Shown here piece by piece: positions 50,704 to 63,043 of a stretch of 64,000 nucleotides of DNA. The stretch comes from Otis tarda (lineage: Eukaryota > Chordata > Aves > Otidiformes > Otididae), in assembly GCA_026413225.1 (NCBI GenBank), contig CM048552.1, positions 193,474,053 through 193,538,052 of the forward strand, written 5' to 3'. The notes beneath the pieces are model-generated. The model was not told the origin of the DNA. It searched no databases and worked only from the letters and a program-made list of their open reading frames with translations. The number at the start of each line of letters is the position of its first letter. Position 1 is the stretch's first letter. The translations under genes and the position numbers were made by a program.

Positions 50704-53001
50704 AATCACACCTGAATATTCAGAAACAACCCAATTTAAGAAATTGTCATGCTAATAAAATAACCTTCAGTTGTAAATCCAGGAATGCATCATTTATTTC
50801 CTTTATGCTAATTTATTCAATAATTAGATGGATAAGTATTAGCTTGTCAGCACTTTAATTCCTCTAAATGACTTAACTAATTTTACTAAGCATTCCTGCT
50901 TTTATAAAGTATAACAAACCTATTTCACAGCAATGTAAGTCTTACATAAGTAGACATGTAGATCTTATTTAAATATACCTAACTTTATAAATATCAGTGT
51001 AACTGCTGTGAAGTAATAACTACAGTTATAACCAGAGTTTTGCCTGTAACATTTGTTTCCAGTATCGAACATAAAATTTTCTAATAAGTTGAGGACAAAT
51101 CTCTTTATCCTCTAGCCTATCTTTCCCAGGTTAGTCCAACTATTTTGTTGCATAAAATTTTTAAAACTAAAGCATTCAAGCTGTTATCTGAAAAGCTATC
51201 TGATGTGGCCATTTAAATCATTTGGACTGAAAATGCCTGCCTCAGCTTTTCAGAAGTGTTGTGAGATGCTCTCCTTCCACAAACAAATGCGAACAGAATT
51301 ATCGACACACTGCTTAGCTAAAGGCTTCCTGAAATTTCAAACTCATAAGGTGTTTTTCACTTGCCAAGTGCACCTGCACATCATTACACATTTGCTCAGT
51401 GTCCCTATTTCAGCAGTGTCTGAAGCAGGTCATGGTCATGTCAAGCATTCAGAGAACATATAGGATAAAAAGCACTGAACAAACATTGCAATTTATTTCC
51501 CTTTCTCTTTATCATAGGCAATGAGTCAACAATATAGCAACGAGCTGCGATTAAAGAGCTGCCAGACAGCATTGTAGATGAGTTATTAGAAACTAAAATA
51601 AACAGAAAGACAATCAGGTAAATTCTCAGCAATAATATGCAACAATACACTCCTAATTCAGGTGCTTAATTTTGGTGACCAGAAGGACAGTTATTTCAGC
51701 CATAACACAGCTCCCATGTTCTATGAAGTTTAAACAATCCCTATCAGACCACATCCCTATCTTTAGCAGGTATCAAGGTTTCCTGCTATCACTCCTCCAG
51801 CAGATCCCAGTTTAGACCAGCTGGTCCCTTTGTAAGAGCCATTCAAGCAACGCACACTGTTGATGCCTCCAATCTCTTCTAAGACAGAAGCAGATGCTTG
51901 CAAACACTTCTGCCTGCTGTACGGTTACATGTGAGCAGATTTGGTCCTGTCTAGTGGTTACCTTCCCTTGTAGTAATGCAGGACAGCCTTTCAAAATGAA
52001 AGGATTTACCCAAGAACTTTGGGGAAAAAAAGCCAAAGCAAAGCTTTCGTGCATGCACAACTACCAGCATAAGTTGCCCCAGTTTTGGGGACTCCTGGGC
52101 AGCTTCTCTCTCTGAGTGACAGCCTCCCAAACACAGCCTGCTCTTTGCTTTGAACTCTGATCCAGGGGTTGCCTGTCCTATTCCTGGCATCTGAAGATAA
52201 TGCTGGTCACTAGTCTTCCACCGAAGGAATTCCTTTCACAGTTCCCAGTAGTTCATTAGCTTCAGGCCAGAAACATTGACTATCCCTACAGTATCACCTT
52301 TTCCATCTAACAGGAGAACTTAACTCCCCAGTCCACCAGGCCACAGTGCAGAGAGAATGGGAAAACTGTCTCCTAAATGTATTTAGCAAGAGTAATCCTC
52401 ACATTCTCCACCAGTTAATAAGACGCTTTCTTAGGCGGAGACCTTGTTTGATGTTGCATTATTGATTATGACTTTTACACATAAGTTTTGAAGGAAAAAA
52501 GTTTAAATGAGGGGGCTAAAATAAAGACCCTATACACTGCTGCCTCTTCTTTTTCATATTTACTACTACACTCTATCCATTAAGTCAGAATCACTACTCC
52601 ACTTATCCTATCTTTTGTAGCAGAAGGCTACACAAAACCCTTTATCTGCCAGAATACAATAGGGCACCTCTTCGGCTTTCCAGTTCTCAACTACTCCTTG
52701 CAATAAATCCCACAACACACTGCAGCCTTTAAAAACCTTTCCACAACTTTCTTTTCCATGCATGAGGTGTAAGAATCACATGAAAAGAAGCCAGAGACAT
52801 GCCTGTGTGTTAGGGCCTCCTCACCTGTATGCTGCAGACCAGATTCCCACCAGTTTGTACCTAAATGTCAGTCCTATACATAGTTATCAGAGTCAGATAG
52901 CCAAGGTGATTTATCTTAATCATGAAGGCAAAAACGTACTGTGTTTCATAGGTAAAATAGGACATTTTGACCCACTTCTTTTGTAAGAGCTGAAACTATA
53001 A

Positions 53002-53014
53002 ATATATATATATT
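53002..53014. repeat. AT dinucleotide microsatellite
   Basis: About six AT units. Short and unremarkable. Confidence 0.8.
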
Positions 53015-56000
53015 TTCAGCTGTTCTTTCATTTCAGCCAGTTATGTATCGCTGCTAGGGGCACCGCAGCTTCTGTGGATACAGTCTCCTAGGAAAGCAGA
53101 AATTTTAAAACAGCAATTTCCTTCTTCACTGTGAATCAGAAAATGCCCATAAATGGTTCGTAAAACCTTTTTGAAATCGAGGGTTGCAAATTACGCTTAT
53201 GGGCAGTGACAGACATCTCTTCTAAATCTCAAGTTTTCACTGAAGAGAGGACTGAACAAACCCATGGGATTCATTTGCTTATTCTGCCATATCCCCATAA
53301 ATAATGGCCTTATCAGAATGTGAGGTGAGTGGAAAGAAATCTCCTGTCCTTCATACTGACCCCCTTCCTGGGGCCAAGGGACATTGAATTACACCTCATG
53401 AAAATGTACCCCAACTATTAACTGAAACAACATCCTGAAAATCCAAAGGATAACAATAATAATTTTAAAAAGGAATAAAAAATTAAGAGGCCTATCTATC
53501 ACCTACTAAAATTGAGAACAATAATGAGGGAAAGTAAGGAAAAAGTTTAACTTCTCCTGCAATTAAAGAGTTTGAATATCATTCTCCAGTTTCACAGGAG
53601 TTGTAGATAAATGCAGTATTCGGCAAGTTATGTGTCCAAAATATGTGTACAAAACTTCAAAATAAGTTTTAAGGAAAGAGATCATAGCTTGGCTGATAGC
53701 ATGGGGCTTCAAACCCTCTGCCTCCTTCAAGAGCCTGCCTCCCAGCAGGCAAGAAAACTTCCCCACATGAAGACAGTTTGGTTTAATCGACTGGAGAGCT
53801 GCTGTGTCCACACACAAGCTGATTAACGATAGAAAAGGCAACCAGCATTCCTTGCCTCTCACCACCGTGACTCTCCTCAGTCCATTTCCCTTCTTAAAGC
53901 TAAAATTGTCCGGTTTGAGCCAAAGCAAAGGGATGAAGATTCCAGTAATTTTATTTTTGTGGACCATAAGCAATGCTGTTTCATTGTAACTAGAAAGGCT
54001 GTGGTCACTACCTGGACTTTGGAATAGGTCTTGGTTACAGCAGTGCATTGCTCACATCTTTATTGTACCTTTATAAAAAACAGCTCAACTGGGAACAAAG
54101 GCAATTCTTCTGTATCCAGTCTGTAAGCTGTACCCCTTTCTCGTTGTCTATTGTTGAGCAGTCATCGTGCTTTTTACTTGCAATTTGACAAAAAAAAAAA
54201 GCATTTGCAGAGAATTTTTCATACTTAAACAGTAGTTCAGCCATTTAAATCCATGGTAAAAGAAATCAGTGTTCCAGACTCCCAAAGGCCGCCAGGATTC
54301 ACGTGCAAAGTATGTCTGCCTGTTTCACTAGCACTTCCTAAGAATAGTGACTATCTGCCAATTTACACACAAATCCATCACCGAAGAGGGGTTCATAAGC
54401 CAACAGTATATTTCTCCACTGTCTTTAATTTAGATTTATAATAGAATTTTTACAGATAAACACAAGTTAGCAAAATACTGGTCATACTGCAAGGAGTTTC
54501 ATTTTCCTTAGAGGCAAATAGATGCCAAATTGCGACAGAACCCCAGGAGGCCACAAAGACTAAATTATAAGTCCCCAGATATTCTACGGTAAGTCTACTA
54601 AATATTTTTTTTCCCTGCCAGGGAAATTACAGCTGAATTGTTGCATCTGCAAAATCCAAAGTCCTTTTCTGCTACAAAATTATTTTCTGTTTGGGTCCAA
54701 GCTTTATGGTCGTTGGCTTCCCACGCAGGGAAAGCCATAAATTATTTACAAATCTTTGAGTGTAAGTCTGTTATGAATACATTAACCGTTCTCTTACCTT
54801 CCGAACTCATTAGCAACAGGAATAAGTCTTCTGATGCTATTTTCCACTCTATATCCACTGCATATGCTGAACTGCTGTGCCACTCAACAGTGTTGTATTT
54901 CCAACATTAGCCTTATTTTAAAGAGTGAATTGAAAAAAAAAAATTCAATATAGTGGAAAAAAAAAGAAAAAAATCTTTAAAAGAAAAACTCAAAACTATG
55001 TTGACCCAATAGGTAGATGACCTAACAGGTCTTCATGAACTCTGCGTAGACACAGGGATTTACTGTCAATGCACTGCAGACTTGTTTTTTAGCCTAACTT
55101 CAAAGGAAATTGAGGGTTACATGATCACATTGTATATATATTTGTCAATCCTTCCTTAATAACCTTTGAACCTGTTGGCTAGTTCTAAGTAAATTCGATA
55201 GCTGGGGAAGAGGGAAGATAGAGGTCTCAGAGATGGAAGCCCTGACAAGTTTTGTGAAAATTAGAGACTGGGTACAGAAGATAGTGAGGAGTATTTTGCT
55301 CATACTGGAAGGCAACAGCCCACTGGCTGTCCCTGCAAACCTAACTCCACATCAGCCGCACCCTGGGTGGACATCTGCCCACCAGGCTGGGAGCCCAAAT
55401 CAAGCACAGTGCACTGCGGGAGCTGAGAGGGATTAGGGGATGGAGGACACAAATCCACATGAGCCCAAGTTCTCCTGAGGCTGCTTGGTTTTTCATAACT
55501 CTTTTTACAGAAAACATCAGTGAGGAGAAAACTGAATGTTTTAATTTTGAATGCAAAGGTGTATATATTTATGAAATAGTTTATACTGCCAGGCTGTGAG
55601 AAACAGGCAGAGTCTGGTCACATGGAGCTGAATGATACAAACCAGAGTCACTGCACTGAATTCAGTGGAAGTACAGCAGTCCGGAGCCACAGCTTTCCTC
55701 TAGTCCTTCTGTTTTGTTACCAAAAGGGTGGCTCTTTGCCCTGGAGAAGATCACAGACCTCAGCCTTACAGAAATGGCAGTGGTGAGGTGAGGGGCAGGC
55801 ACCTTTCCTCTCCAACCCCTGGTTGCTACCTGCCAGCATTTCGGGACTTCTGTGGGGCTCACAAACATGCCCCTGTGCGCTGCTGACACTCTCCCTATGC
55901 TGTGCATCTCAGCAGCTATTCATTCATGGGAAAAAAGGGCTCCTGTGAAGGGGCAGGTTGGCATCTGGGAAGGTTAATGGGAAGTTCCAGGGAAGCCACA

Positions 56001-59000
56001 AAGCACAAGTTGGGAGTGACATGAAGACAGGATGGGGTGACTCCCTTCCCTGCGCACTCCGACCATACAAACCCATGGCTGGAAAGGCCTGTGAGCAAAT
56101 GGGATACCCTCTCTTCCTGGGCTCAGCGGTAAGCCACGCAAATCCCTCACCAGGGAGAGAGGGCATCACTGTGTTAAACTGCAGCAATTTAGATGAGGAC
56201 TATACAGGTATTCTGAACTGCCATACTTCAGCTCTGCCTCTGTGTTTTACTGCCCAGATAGGCAAGCTTTTAGCTATATTTATAAATAAATAATTTTTTT
56301 AATGTGTATATATATGCACATCTATTCTCCCAAAAAGTAAAACTGGTCTTAGGTACTGAGAAAGCAGAATGCAGTGATTTGCTTTTAGCTAGTTAAGCCG
56401 TCTGAGGTGATCCAAGAAATAGAAATCAAGGAAAATGGAACATTATTTCCACTCCCCAATCAGTGTGCTTAGTTACAAGACTCTCGCCAAATACAAATGT
56501 GATATCTCTGCTAAAATTAGGATATTAGTTCTAATTACTGGGCACACAAAAAACCCTAAAATTCTGGAGCTGAACTGATAATGTTGCTATGGAAATAAGC
56601 TTAATTACTACAGACCAGCTAACAAACTTCTCAGTGCTGCTATCTTTACAAGCTATCTCTGCTCCTGAAAGTTAGGTTTTTTCCTCCCTCAAATGGGGCA
56701 AATATCTCTAGTGTTAACAGTAATTAAAAATTCAGACATTCCAAGTCCGAGGCTATTCTAAGAAAAGTCTGACAGAGGCTCATGCAAGGGAAACATGAAG
56801 AGCAGAGCTTCAATACAACCATTCCAAACAATTAAAACCACATTTTTATAAATATACTACTTCAAACATGCCACGCTATGCTAATTCCCTAAGTAAATAC
56901 TGATAATTGCATGCTCTTCCCACACTTTTTCTCCACCTCACACAGCAGGAAAACTTACAAAAAGGAGAGCCATGCAGAAGAGGCTTTTCTTCCCCTCCTC
57001 AGAGTTTGGTTACTGATTACTCCTTACGAATACATACGTGTGCATATGAATATGTGCATACATCAGTGTACACACACAAGAAAAAGGCCACTCACAAAGA
57101 GACTCTCGTGTTTTGCTTTCCCGTGGTGGGAACCCCCACGCACAAGCTCAGGTGCTGAGGAACGGGCAGGTCACAGGGCAGAGGACAGGCAGCAGGGCTC
57201 ATGCTCCAGTGTGACCCCAACACCATTTGCTGGATACTTGGGGGTAAGGGCTCCAGAGGGGACAAGTTGGCTTTGCTGGGGATGGAGGGGACAGAGGGCA
57301 GATGGGAGGCCCTCATTCAGTCCAGGAACCATCTGACTGCAAGGGCTGGGACAGAGCTGTCTCCACAGGTCTTGCATGCACCGACATGGAGGACCCTACT
57401 CCCCATCGCTTCCTGAAGGGACTTCCACCCACTGTATACATCATTCATCCTGCCTGAAAGATGCCAGTGCCTTAGCCAAACTGGGACAGTAACACATGAT
57501 GAACATGACCCACCGGCTCCTGGCCCACAGGCAGCAAACTGCAGACAGTCAAAATGAACTCCACAAACACACAGCAAATGAAAATACTTCATTTCTAGCG
57601 AGGCAGTCTGCAAATTTTTCACTGACAGAAAAAAGATTCAACTTTATCAGATAATTTATACACCATGAATAATTCAAGCAGCCTTAATAAACAGTTGAAA
57701 CCAGAAAACCCACAAGGAGCACATTTTACAAGGTTCCTCGTTGGTGGACTCCAATATAAACTTGCTTACATCCAACCTGACAAATGTCACTTTGTGGACT
57801 TCCATTTAATTACTCCTAATTTATACCAGTCTGAAAGCAAAATTATTTGTTTAATTTCCCAAAGGATAAAAATACTGTTCAGTTCAGAAACATTAGTTTT
57901 TAATGGATTCTTCACCCATATTATTTTCCAAAGATTTTCTTAAATCTATTTAAAATCACACATACTTGCCAAATTGCACACAGTAATAATTCAGAGATAA
58001 TTGATTCAGAATAACTTTACAAAAAAAAAAAAGTGAAACAAAAATGCCTCTGAACTTCTAACACTCTGAAACTGCATTCTAGATTGTAGAAAACATTTTC
58101 AAATTGGTTCAGAGTTGAGGAACCAACCAACCATGTCTGCTAGTTAGTACCTACTTTTTCCTTGATGAAAACTGCAGAATACATCAGTTCTCTGATTCAT
58201 AGAACTCAAGCCCAGAGGAATGAACTCATTATCTGTTTTGACCTCTGTATATCACAAGTTATTAAATTTCATTCATTAGCCCCTTTATTGAGCTGTAGAA
58301 GTGGTGAGTTACTCCCAGCTGGAATTTCAATGGTATCAGCTTTCAACTATTAGTCCTTTACTATCACTATCCCTTTATGGCCAAGTTTATATATGACATC
58401 AAGTTTCCTTTCAGGCTTTCTTTGCAGTGTTCAATGCCTGTCACTGTATTTTCTTCCTTTATTTCCATGGTTCCTTCCTGCACCTTCTTCAGTTTTTGAC
58501 GTTATTTTTAAAACAAGAATATAAATTCTTCAAAGAAAGGCAAAAAGCATCTCTCCTTGCCACCCTGTGGTTTATACACCCAGAGACTGCAATCAGCTTT
58601 TGGCTATGGCCTCACTAGATGTTTCAACTTTACACCAAATATTTGGAGGAAGCAAAAGTAGCATCAGGCAGAACTTGTCTCTGTAGCCAGGTGGATTGCT
58701 TCAGGCTAACTGGCCTTATTAAAAAGTAAGCAATGCCTCTTCCTCCAGCTAGGGCTTCCTAAGGGAAAGTCAGTGTCTCTGATGCACTGGAGCCATATTG
58801 TGTATCCCATGCAGGGATCTCTATAATACGAAACAGCTCTGAAAAGATGTTTGCAGAGTTTAACTTTCTATCATTTCTAGCAGTACAATTGTTAGCAGCA
58901 GTGCAAAAAGCAGGTGTTGCTTAAAGAGGTTCCATAGCGTTAGCAGCCACCAACACCGGGATGCTTCCCCATAGCAAATTGCCTCGTTTGGCCCAGGAAG

Positions 59001-59269
59001 GCAGCACATACAGTGTGCAAAAGGAAGAAACAAAGCCGACATGACCTGCATTACTCTAGCTGCTGCTCCTGGAGCAAGCCCCCCAGTCGCACACGGCTCC
59101 CTGCAGCTCACTGCCTAATGATAAATGGTCAGGAGAAAGACAGCTGGTGAACCGGCGCACCAGGTGTCGGAAGAGACAGCAGGCAGGTTTAAAACGCTCA
59201 AAGCGTGATGCAGAGATCTTGAGGTTAACTGTTCATAAGCTACTTCTGGAATCTCCTGAGGGACTTAGA

Positions 59270-59302
59270 AGCTTATTACTTATTAGCTTATTCCTTATTA
59301 GC
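59270..59302. repeat. 15-bp tandem repeat, just over two copies
   Basis: AGCTTATTACTTATT at 59270 is followed by AGCTTATTCCTTATT at 59285, one mismatch, then AGC. Confidence 0.8.
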
Positions 59303-59368
59303 GTAGTGCCCCGCTAATGCAGCTCTACTGCCTGCGGGACTTGCTGTGGTGGGGACACACCAGCACAT

Positions 59369-59380
59369 CTGCGGCCGCAG
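59369..59380. repeat. Perfect 12-bp palindrome containing a NotI site
   Basis: CTGCGGCCGCAG, identical on both strands. It is the most CpG-dense spot in its neighbourhood. Confidence 0.85.
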
Positions 59381-61895
59381 CCAAGGAAAGGTCCAGCCCT
59401 CATAGGTCTCATGGGAAACAAGTGCCCCAGATAAGTAACTGGCAGGAAAACCCATCCCTGAAGGAAGCAAACATCACCCAACCCCTGGGCTAGCTGGGGA
59501 ACTGTCTGTACTGAGCTCTCCGAAGGTTTCCACCTGCTTGGCTCTAAGAAAAAGAGGAGACAGACACTGTTCTCTTCTTAGCGGTCGCTAGTACACTGCG
59601 CCCAACAGCGAGTCCTCTGTGCCAGCTTCTGGGATGTACTTAAAGTCATCTTTAAAGTGAGCAGAATAATCACGGTGCACACATATAGTCTGTCAGCCCA
59701 GGCACAGGACACGCACACCGCCTCCGCAGCAGAGGCGATGAGGCAGCGTCTGGTTGGCAAGAGACGCACTAGCACACCCCAGCCACACTGGCACCCATTC
59801 CGCACCGCACCACAGCCACTTGTCCTGACTTTGGCAGACTAAACTCTTCCAGCATAGGTAAGGGCACTCCCAACCCATGCACCAATAAATTTTGAGTAAA
59901 CTTTCCCAGAAAAGCAGCATATGCCATGCCTTCCCAGCAATCAGTCATTTCGGTTTGGGCCCTGCCATTGCACATCTCCTTTGGTTTTGTTTCTGGTAAT
60001 GCTGCCAGCCCTCGACTGCCCACACAGACCTCCTCTCGGCCTCTTTTCCCACAAGAGCAGCAGTTGCCTGGGGTCTGCTCTTAGGCTGGCAGCTCTTGCC
60101 CTCCGCCTTATAAACAACCGTGAGCACTTACCTCCCCGCCTCGTAACTCAATAAGCGAGGGCACCACTCCACATCCATCGCCAAGGTGGTCCCCAGGGAC
60201 AGCACAGCACAGCACCTGCTTGCATGAGCAGCATCTCTGCTTCCCCTGGGCACTCTCTTTCTCCAACCTAATTGTGCTTTCCCAGGAAAAAAAAAAGCAC
60301 TGCAGCGAGGCAACGGCAAAGAATGAATACAGGGTGGGAAGGGAATGGGGCGAGTAAAATTGTATCTTTAACTTTATTCTTGACACGTATTTGCCTTAGA
60401 GTGCTTCACTATGCAACTTTAATAGAGTTTCCCTGCAGTGGAGTTACACGGATTCGTGCAAGCGCCTGCAGTGTCAGCAGGCTCAAGGGGTCAGAGCATG
60501 CCTGCTTGGAGACACTTCTACAGAAAGTACCTGGGGCTTTGACATCCCCACTGAGATGATGGGGCTCCAGTCTTCAAAGGCTCCTCTGAACTCCCTGTTT
60601 GTAGCTGAGTTTATTTACTTTGAGGACATTGATCCCCTCCAGCCAAGAGGGCACAGAAGGGCTAGTGCTGCTACAAGAAGAAGGTCTGTTTGCCACGACC
60701 TTGCGTTCCCTGAAATGCTTGGAAGTGCACTGGATCAGGTGGCTAATTATAAAACGGACTGATTTCGCATGCATTGACCTGATTCATATGGAGACTGACA
60801 GCAGGGCTCATGGGGTTTGTGCTGTGTACAAACATCAGCTGGTTTTCAAATGATCATGAATCTGCATGAATCTATACGAGCACGATCAGTCCATCAGGTT
60901 TAGTTTCATATGCTCCTCGTCTTCCTAAGGAAGCATTTAAAAAATTACTTTAAATACAAACATTTCCTCTTCCACTTTCCTCTCTCTCAAAAATACTGTT
61001 AAGTGGATCTGTAAAACTTCTAAAATCAGGTTGTCATCTTCGGACATAAGCCATGTTTGGGATATCTTGCCCAGAAAGGCAGATGTTTCACAAAATTCTG
61101 GCCATCTACGTCCAGGAAACTGTGTAATGAAACTACTTTGCAATCTTATCTACAGTTGTTGCCTCCTATGTCCTTCATAAGAGACATACTTGTAATATAT
61201 GGGAATGTATAGTATATTAACCTAGATAGTAATCAGTCAGATAAAAAAGAACCAGTATGGCATAAATCCACAGGAGATTTTAGCTTCTGCCTTTTCCAGA
61301 GAATAATAGCTGGCTGGTTGGCTCTGCAAGTGATGGATTACGCACGCACACAAAACACACAGACACCTGTGCAAAATGAGTGGTCTGATTCTCTAAGAAA
61401 GCATGGGCATCACCTCAAGCTAATTTTTCCCTCTATCTGCTTGCTAAAGGCAGTACTAAGCAGAGTAAGTGATATTGGAAACTACTACATTCTAGATGAC
61501 TGATGTGAATGCATTTGAACCTTACTACGACCTCTCCACATCCCCAAATCCAAGGCCAATTTCACTGAATGCACAGCTAGTCTATTCCTCTGCAAAGATG
61601 CACCTCAGATGAATTTGCAGGGCCTTTAATATGAGCATCATTTGATGATTCCCTGGTTGCTGCCCAGTTCAGACTCATTACAGCCCTTCCATTACCTCCC
61701 AGTCAAACAGCAGACAGCATTTGCAAATGTTATTAATGGTACCACAACACCCTACATGAAGAAGAGCCAAATGTAATACGCCATAATTCATCCAAACCTG
61801 ACAAATAATACCAGCTAACTATAGCAAAACCTACATGTCATCTAAGCGCAAAGTAATTTTAAAAATTCCTTTTCATATTAAGGCACACGATGGTG

Positions 61896-61900
61896 GAGGT
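61896..61900. repeat. Left copy of 5-bp target-site duplication
   Basis: GAGGT immediately before the TG end of the solo LTR. It matches the right copy at 63039-63043 exactly. Confidence 0.85.
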
Positions 61901-62060
61901 TGTTCTGGTTTTGTTTAGTGAGGGGGGCCTAAGGTGGTAGCTTCTGTAGGAAACTGCTAGAAGTTGCTCCCCTTTGTTCAGTGGACTCGGCCAGGCCTAG
62001 GGCAGACCCACTGCTGGCCAAGGCTGAGCCAATTGGTAGCAGAATGTTCTGTGATAACGC

Positions 62061-62068
62061 ATTTAAGA
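62061..62068 (+). promoter_or_regulatory. TATA-like box of the solo LTR
   Basis: ATTTAAGA, 160 bases into the LTR and after a GAGCCAATTGG stretch that includes a CCAAT box. The position fits a U3 core promoter. It is inferred only. Confidence 0.4.
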
Positions 62069-62378
62069 AGGGGAAAACAGGAAAAAAAAAAAAAGAAGAG
62101 AAGATGTGAAGAAGCTGAGCAGGGGCAGAGAGGGGGAGGTGCAGGGCAGGCCTCCTGGGCCTTGCAGGCCTCACCCTCTGGCCTCTCACCAGGCAGCCGA
62201 CTGGGCCTGACACGGCTCAGCCTGGCTGCAAGAAGTGGAGAGGAGATGAGATGCGAAGAGATTCTGAGAGGTGTCTGCCTGCTTGTTGTGAAGAACTTTT
62301 CTTGTGAGAGGAACAGCTGCAGATGCCAAGGTCAGTGAAGAAGGAGGGGGAGGAGTAATGCAGCTCCTGGCCAAGATT

Positions 62379-62640
62379 CCCCTGCAGCCTGTGGTGATGA
62401 CCATGGTGGAGCAGGTTGTCCCCCTGCAGCCCATGGAGGCCCACAAAGGAGCAGAGATCCACCTGCAGCCCATGGAGGACCCCACATTGGGGCAGGTGGA
62501 GGCCTGAAGGAGGCTGTGGCCTGTGGAGGGCCCGCTGGGGCAGCCGTTCTGGAGGGACTGCACCCCGTGGAAGAGATGACCCATGCCAGGGCAATTTCAC
62601 AAGGGACTGTGGCCCAAGGGACGGACCCCACAACAGAGCA
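62379..62640 (+). repeat. Degenerate tandem array of about 40-bp units inside the LTR
   Basis: The motif CCTGCAGCC recurs at 62381, 62423 and 62462 (CCTGCAGCCCATGGAGG in the last two), with later units increasingly changed (GGCCTGTGGAGGGCC, GCACCCCGTGGAAGAG, CTGTGGCCCAAGG). Each unit carries a GAGCAG- or GGGGCAG-type block. Arrays of this kind are a feature of this LTR family as I remember it. Confidence 0.75.
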
Positions 62641-62846
62641 GGGGAGGAATATGAGGAGTTCTTCCCACTACTATGAAGCAGCAGTGTAAAACAACACGTG
62701 ATGAACTGACCACAACCCCCATTCCTTCTTCCCCCTGTGCCGCTCGGGGAGGGGGCAAAGTGGTAGAGATAATGTTAAGCTCGGGAAGAGGGAGGGGTGG
62801 GGGGAGGTTATCTTGTTCTCTGTCTCATTATCCTGCTGGTTTTAGT

Positions 62847-62852
62847 AATAAA
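62847..62852 (+). promoter_or_regulatory. AATAAA polyadenylation signal of the solo LTR
   Basis: AATAAA in LTR sense, about 190 bases before the 3' end, matching the equivalent signal in the antisense fragment near 1176. Confidence 0.6.
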
Positions 62853-63038
62853 TTAATAGTTTTCCCCAAGTCGAGTCTGTTTTGCCCGTAACGGTAACTT
62901 TAAAGATTTTCTCCCTGTCCTTATCTCAAACCTCGAGCCGTTTTTCTTATATTACCTCCCCTTATTCTCTTGGATGATGGGGGGGGGAGTGAGAGAGAGA
63001 CTGCGTAGTCTGGTCTCAATCAGGGCTGAACTACGACA

Positions 63039-63043
63039 GAGGT
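63039..63043. repeat. Right copy of 5-bp target-site duplication
   Basis: GAGGT immediately after the CA end of the solo LTR. Confidence 0.85.

Larger units (their letters stand above)
48211..61895. other. Long unique stretch, GC-richer toward the right
   Basis: No recognised gene or transposon. 48.2-55 kb is AT-rich; 55.2-57.5 kb and 58.9-60.6 kb are GC-richer. It holds a G13 run at 50686-50703, an AT dinucleotide run at about 53002-53014, a 15-bp tandem repeat at 59270-59302, and a 12-bp palindrome with a NotI site at 59369-59380. About 20 CpGs fall in 59580-60190, more than nearby but, by rough hand count, below the usual CpG-island ratio. Frames of up to 161 codons are unrecognised. Confidence 0.5.
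61901..63038 (+). mobile_element. Solo LTR of an avian endogenous retrovirus, 1138 bp, sense
   Basis: The element starts TGTTCTGGTTTTGTTTAGTG and ends GGGCTGAACTACGACA, with the TG...CA termini of a retroviral LTR and a TGT/ACA inverted end. A perfect 5-bp repeat (GAGGT) flanks it. A 5-bp duplication fits ERVL-type (class III) integration, although other groups can also give 5. Inside, GAGCCAATTGGTAGCAG and a TATA-like ATTTAAGA at 62061 precede an A-rich run. About 40-bp tandem units follow at 62379-62640, then AATAAA at 62847 and the block TTTTCCCCAAGTCGAGTCTG. Neither flank shows a primer-binding site or gag/pol sequence, so the provirus was lost by LTR-LTR recombination. Open frames of 124-138 codons inside are repeat-driven and not genes. 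Confidence 0.9.

Noticed and set aside
53563-54048. Minus-strand frame of 161 codons
   Set aside because: No recognisable domain, with competing frames on the plus strand. Length is compatible with chance.
56911-57336. Plus-strand frame of 141 codons
   Set aside because: Overlaps other open frames on both strands in GC-rich DNA. Translation is unfamiliar.
62186-62633. Overlapping frames of 132 and 138 codons within the solo LTR
   Set aside because: They are translations of the LTR's tandem units on the antisense strand, not genes.
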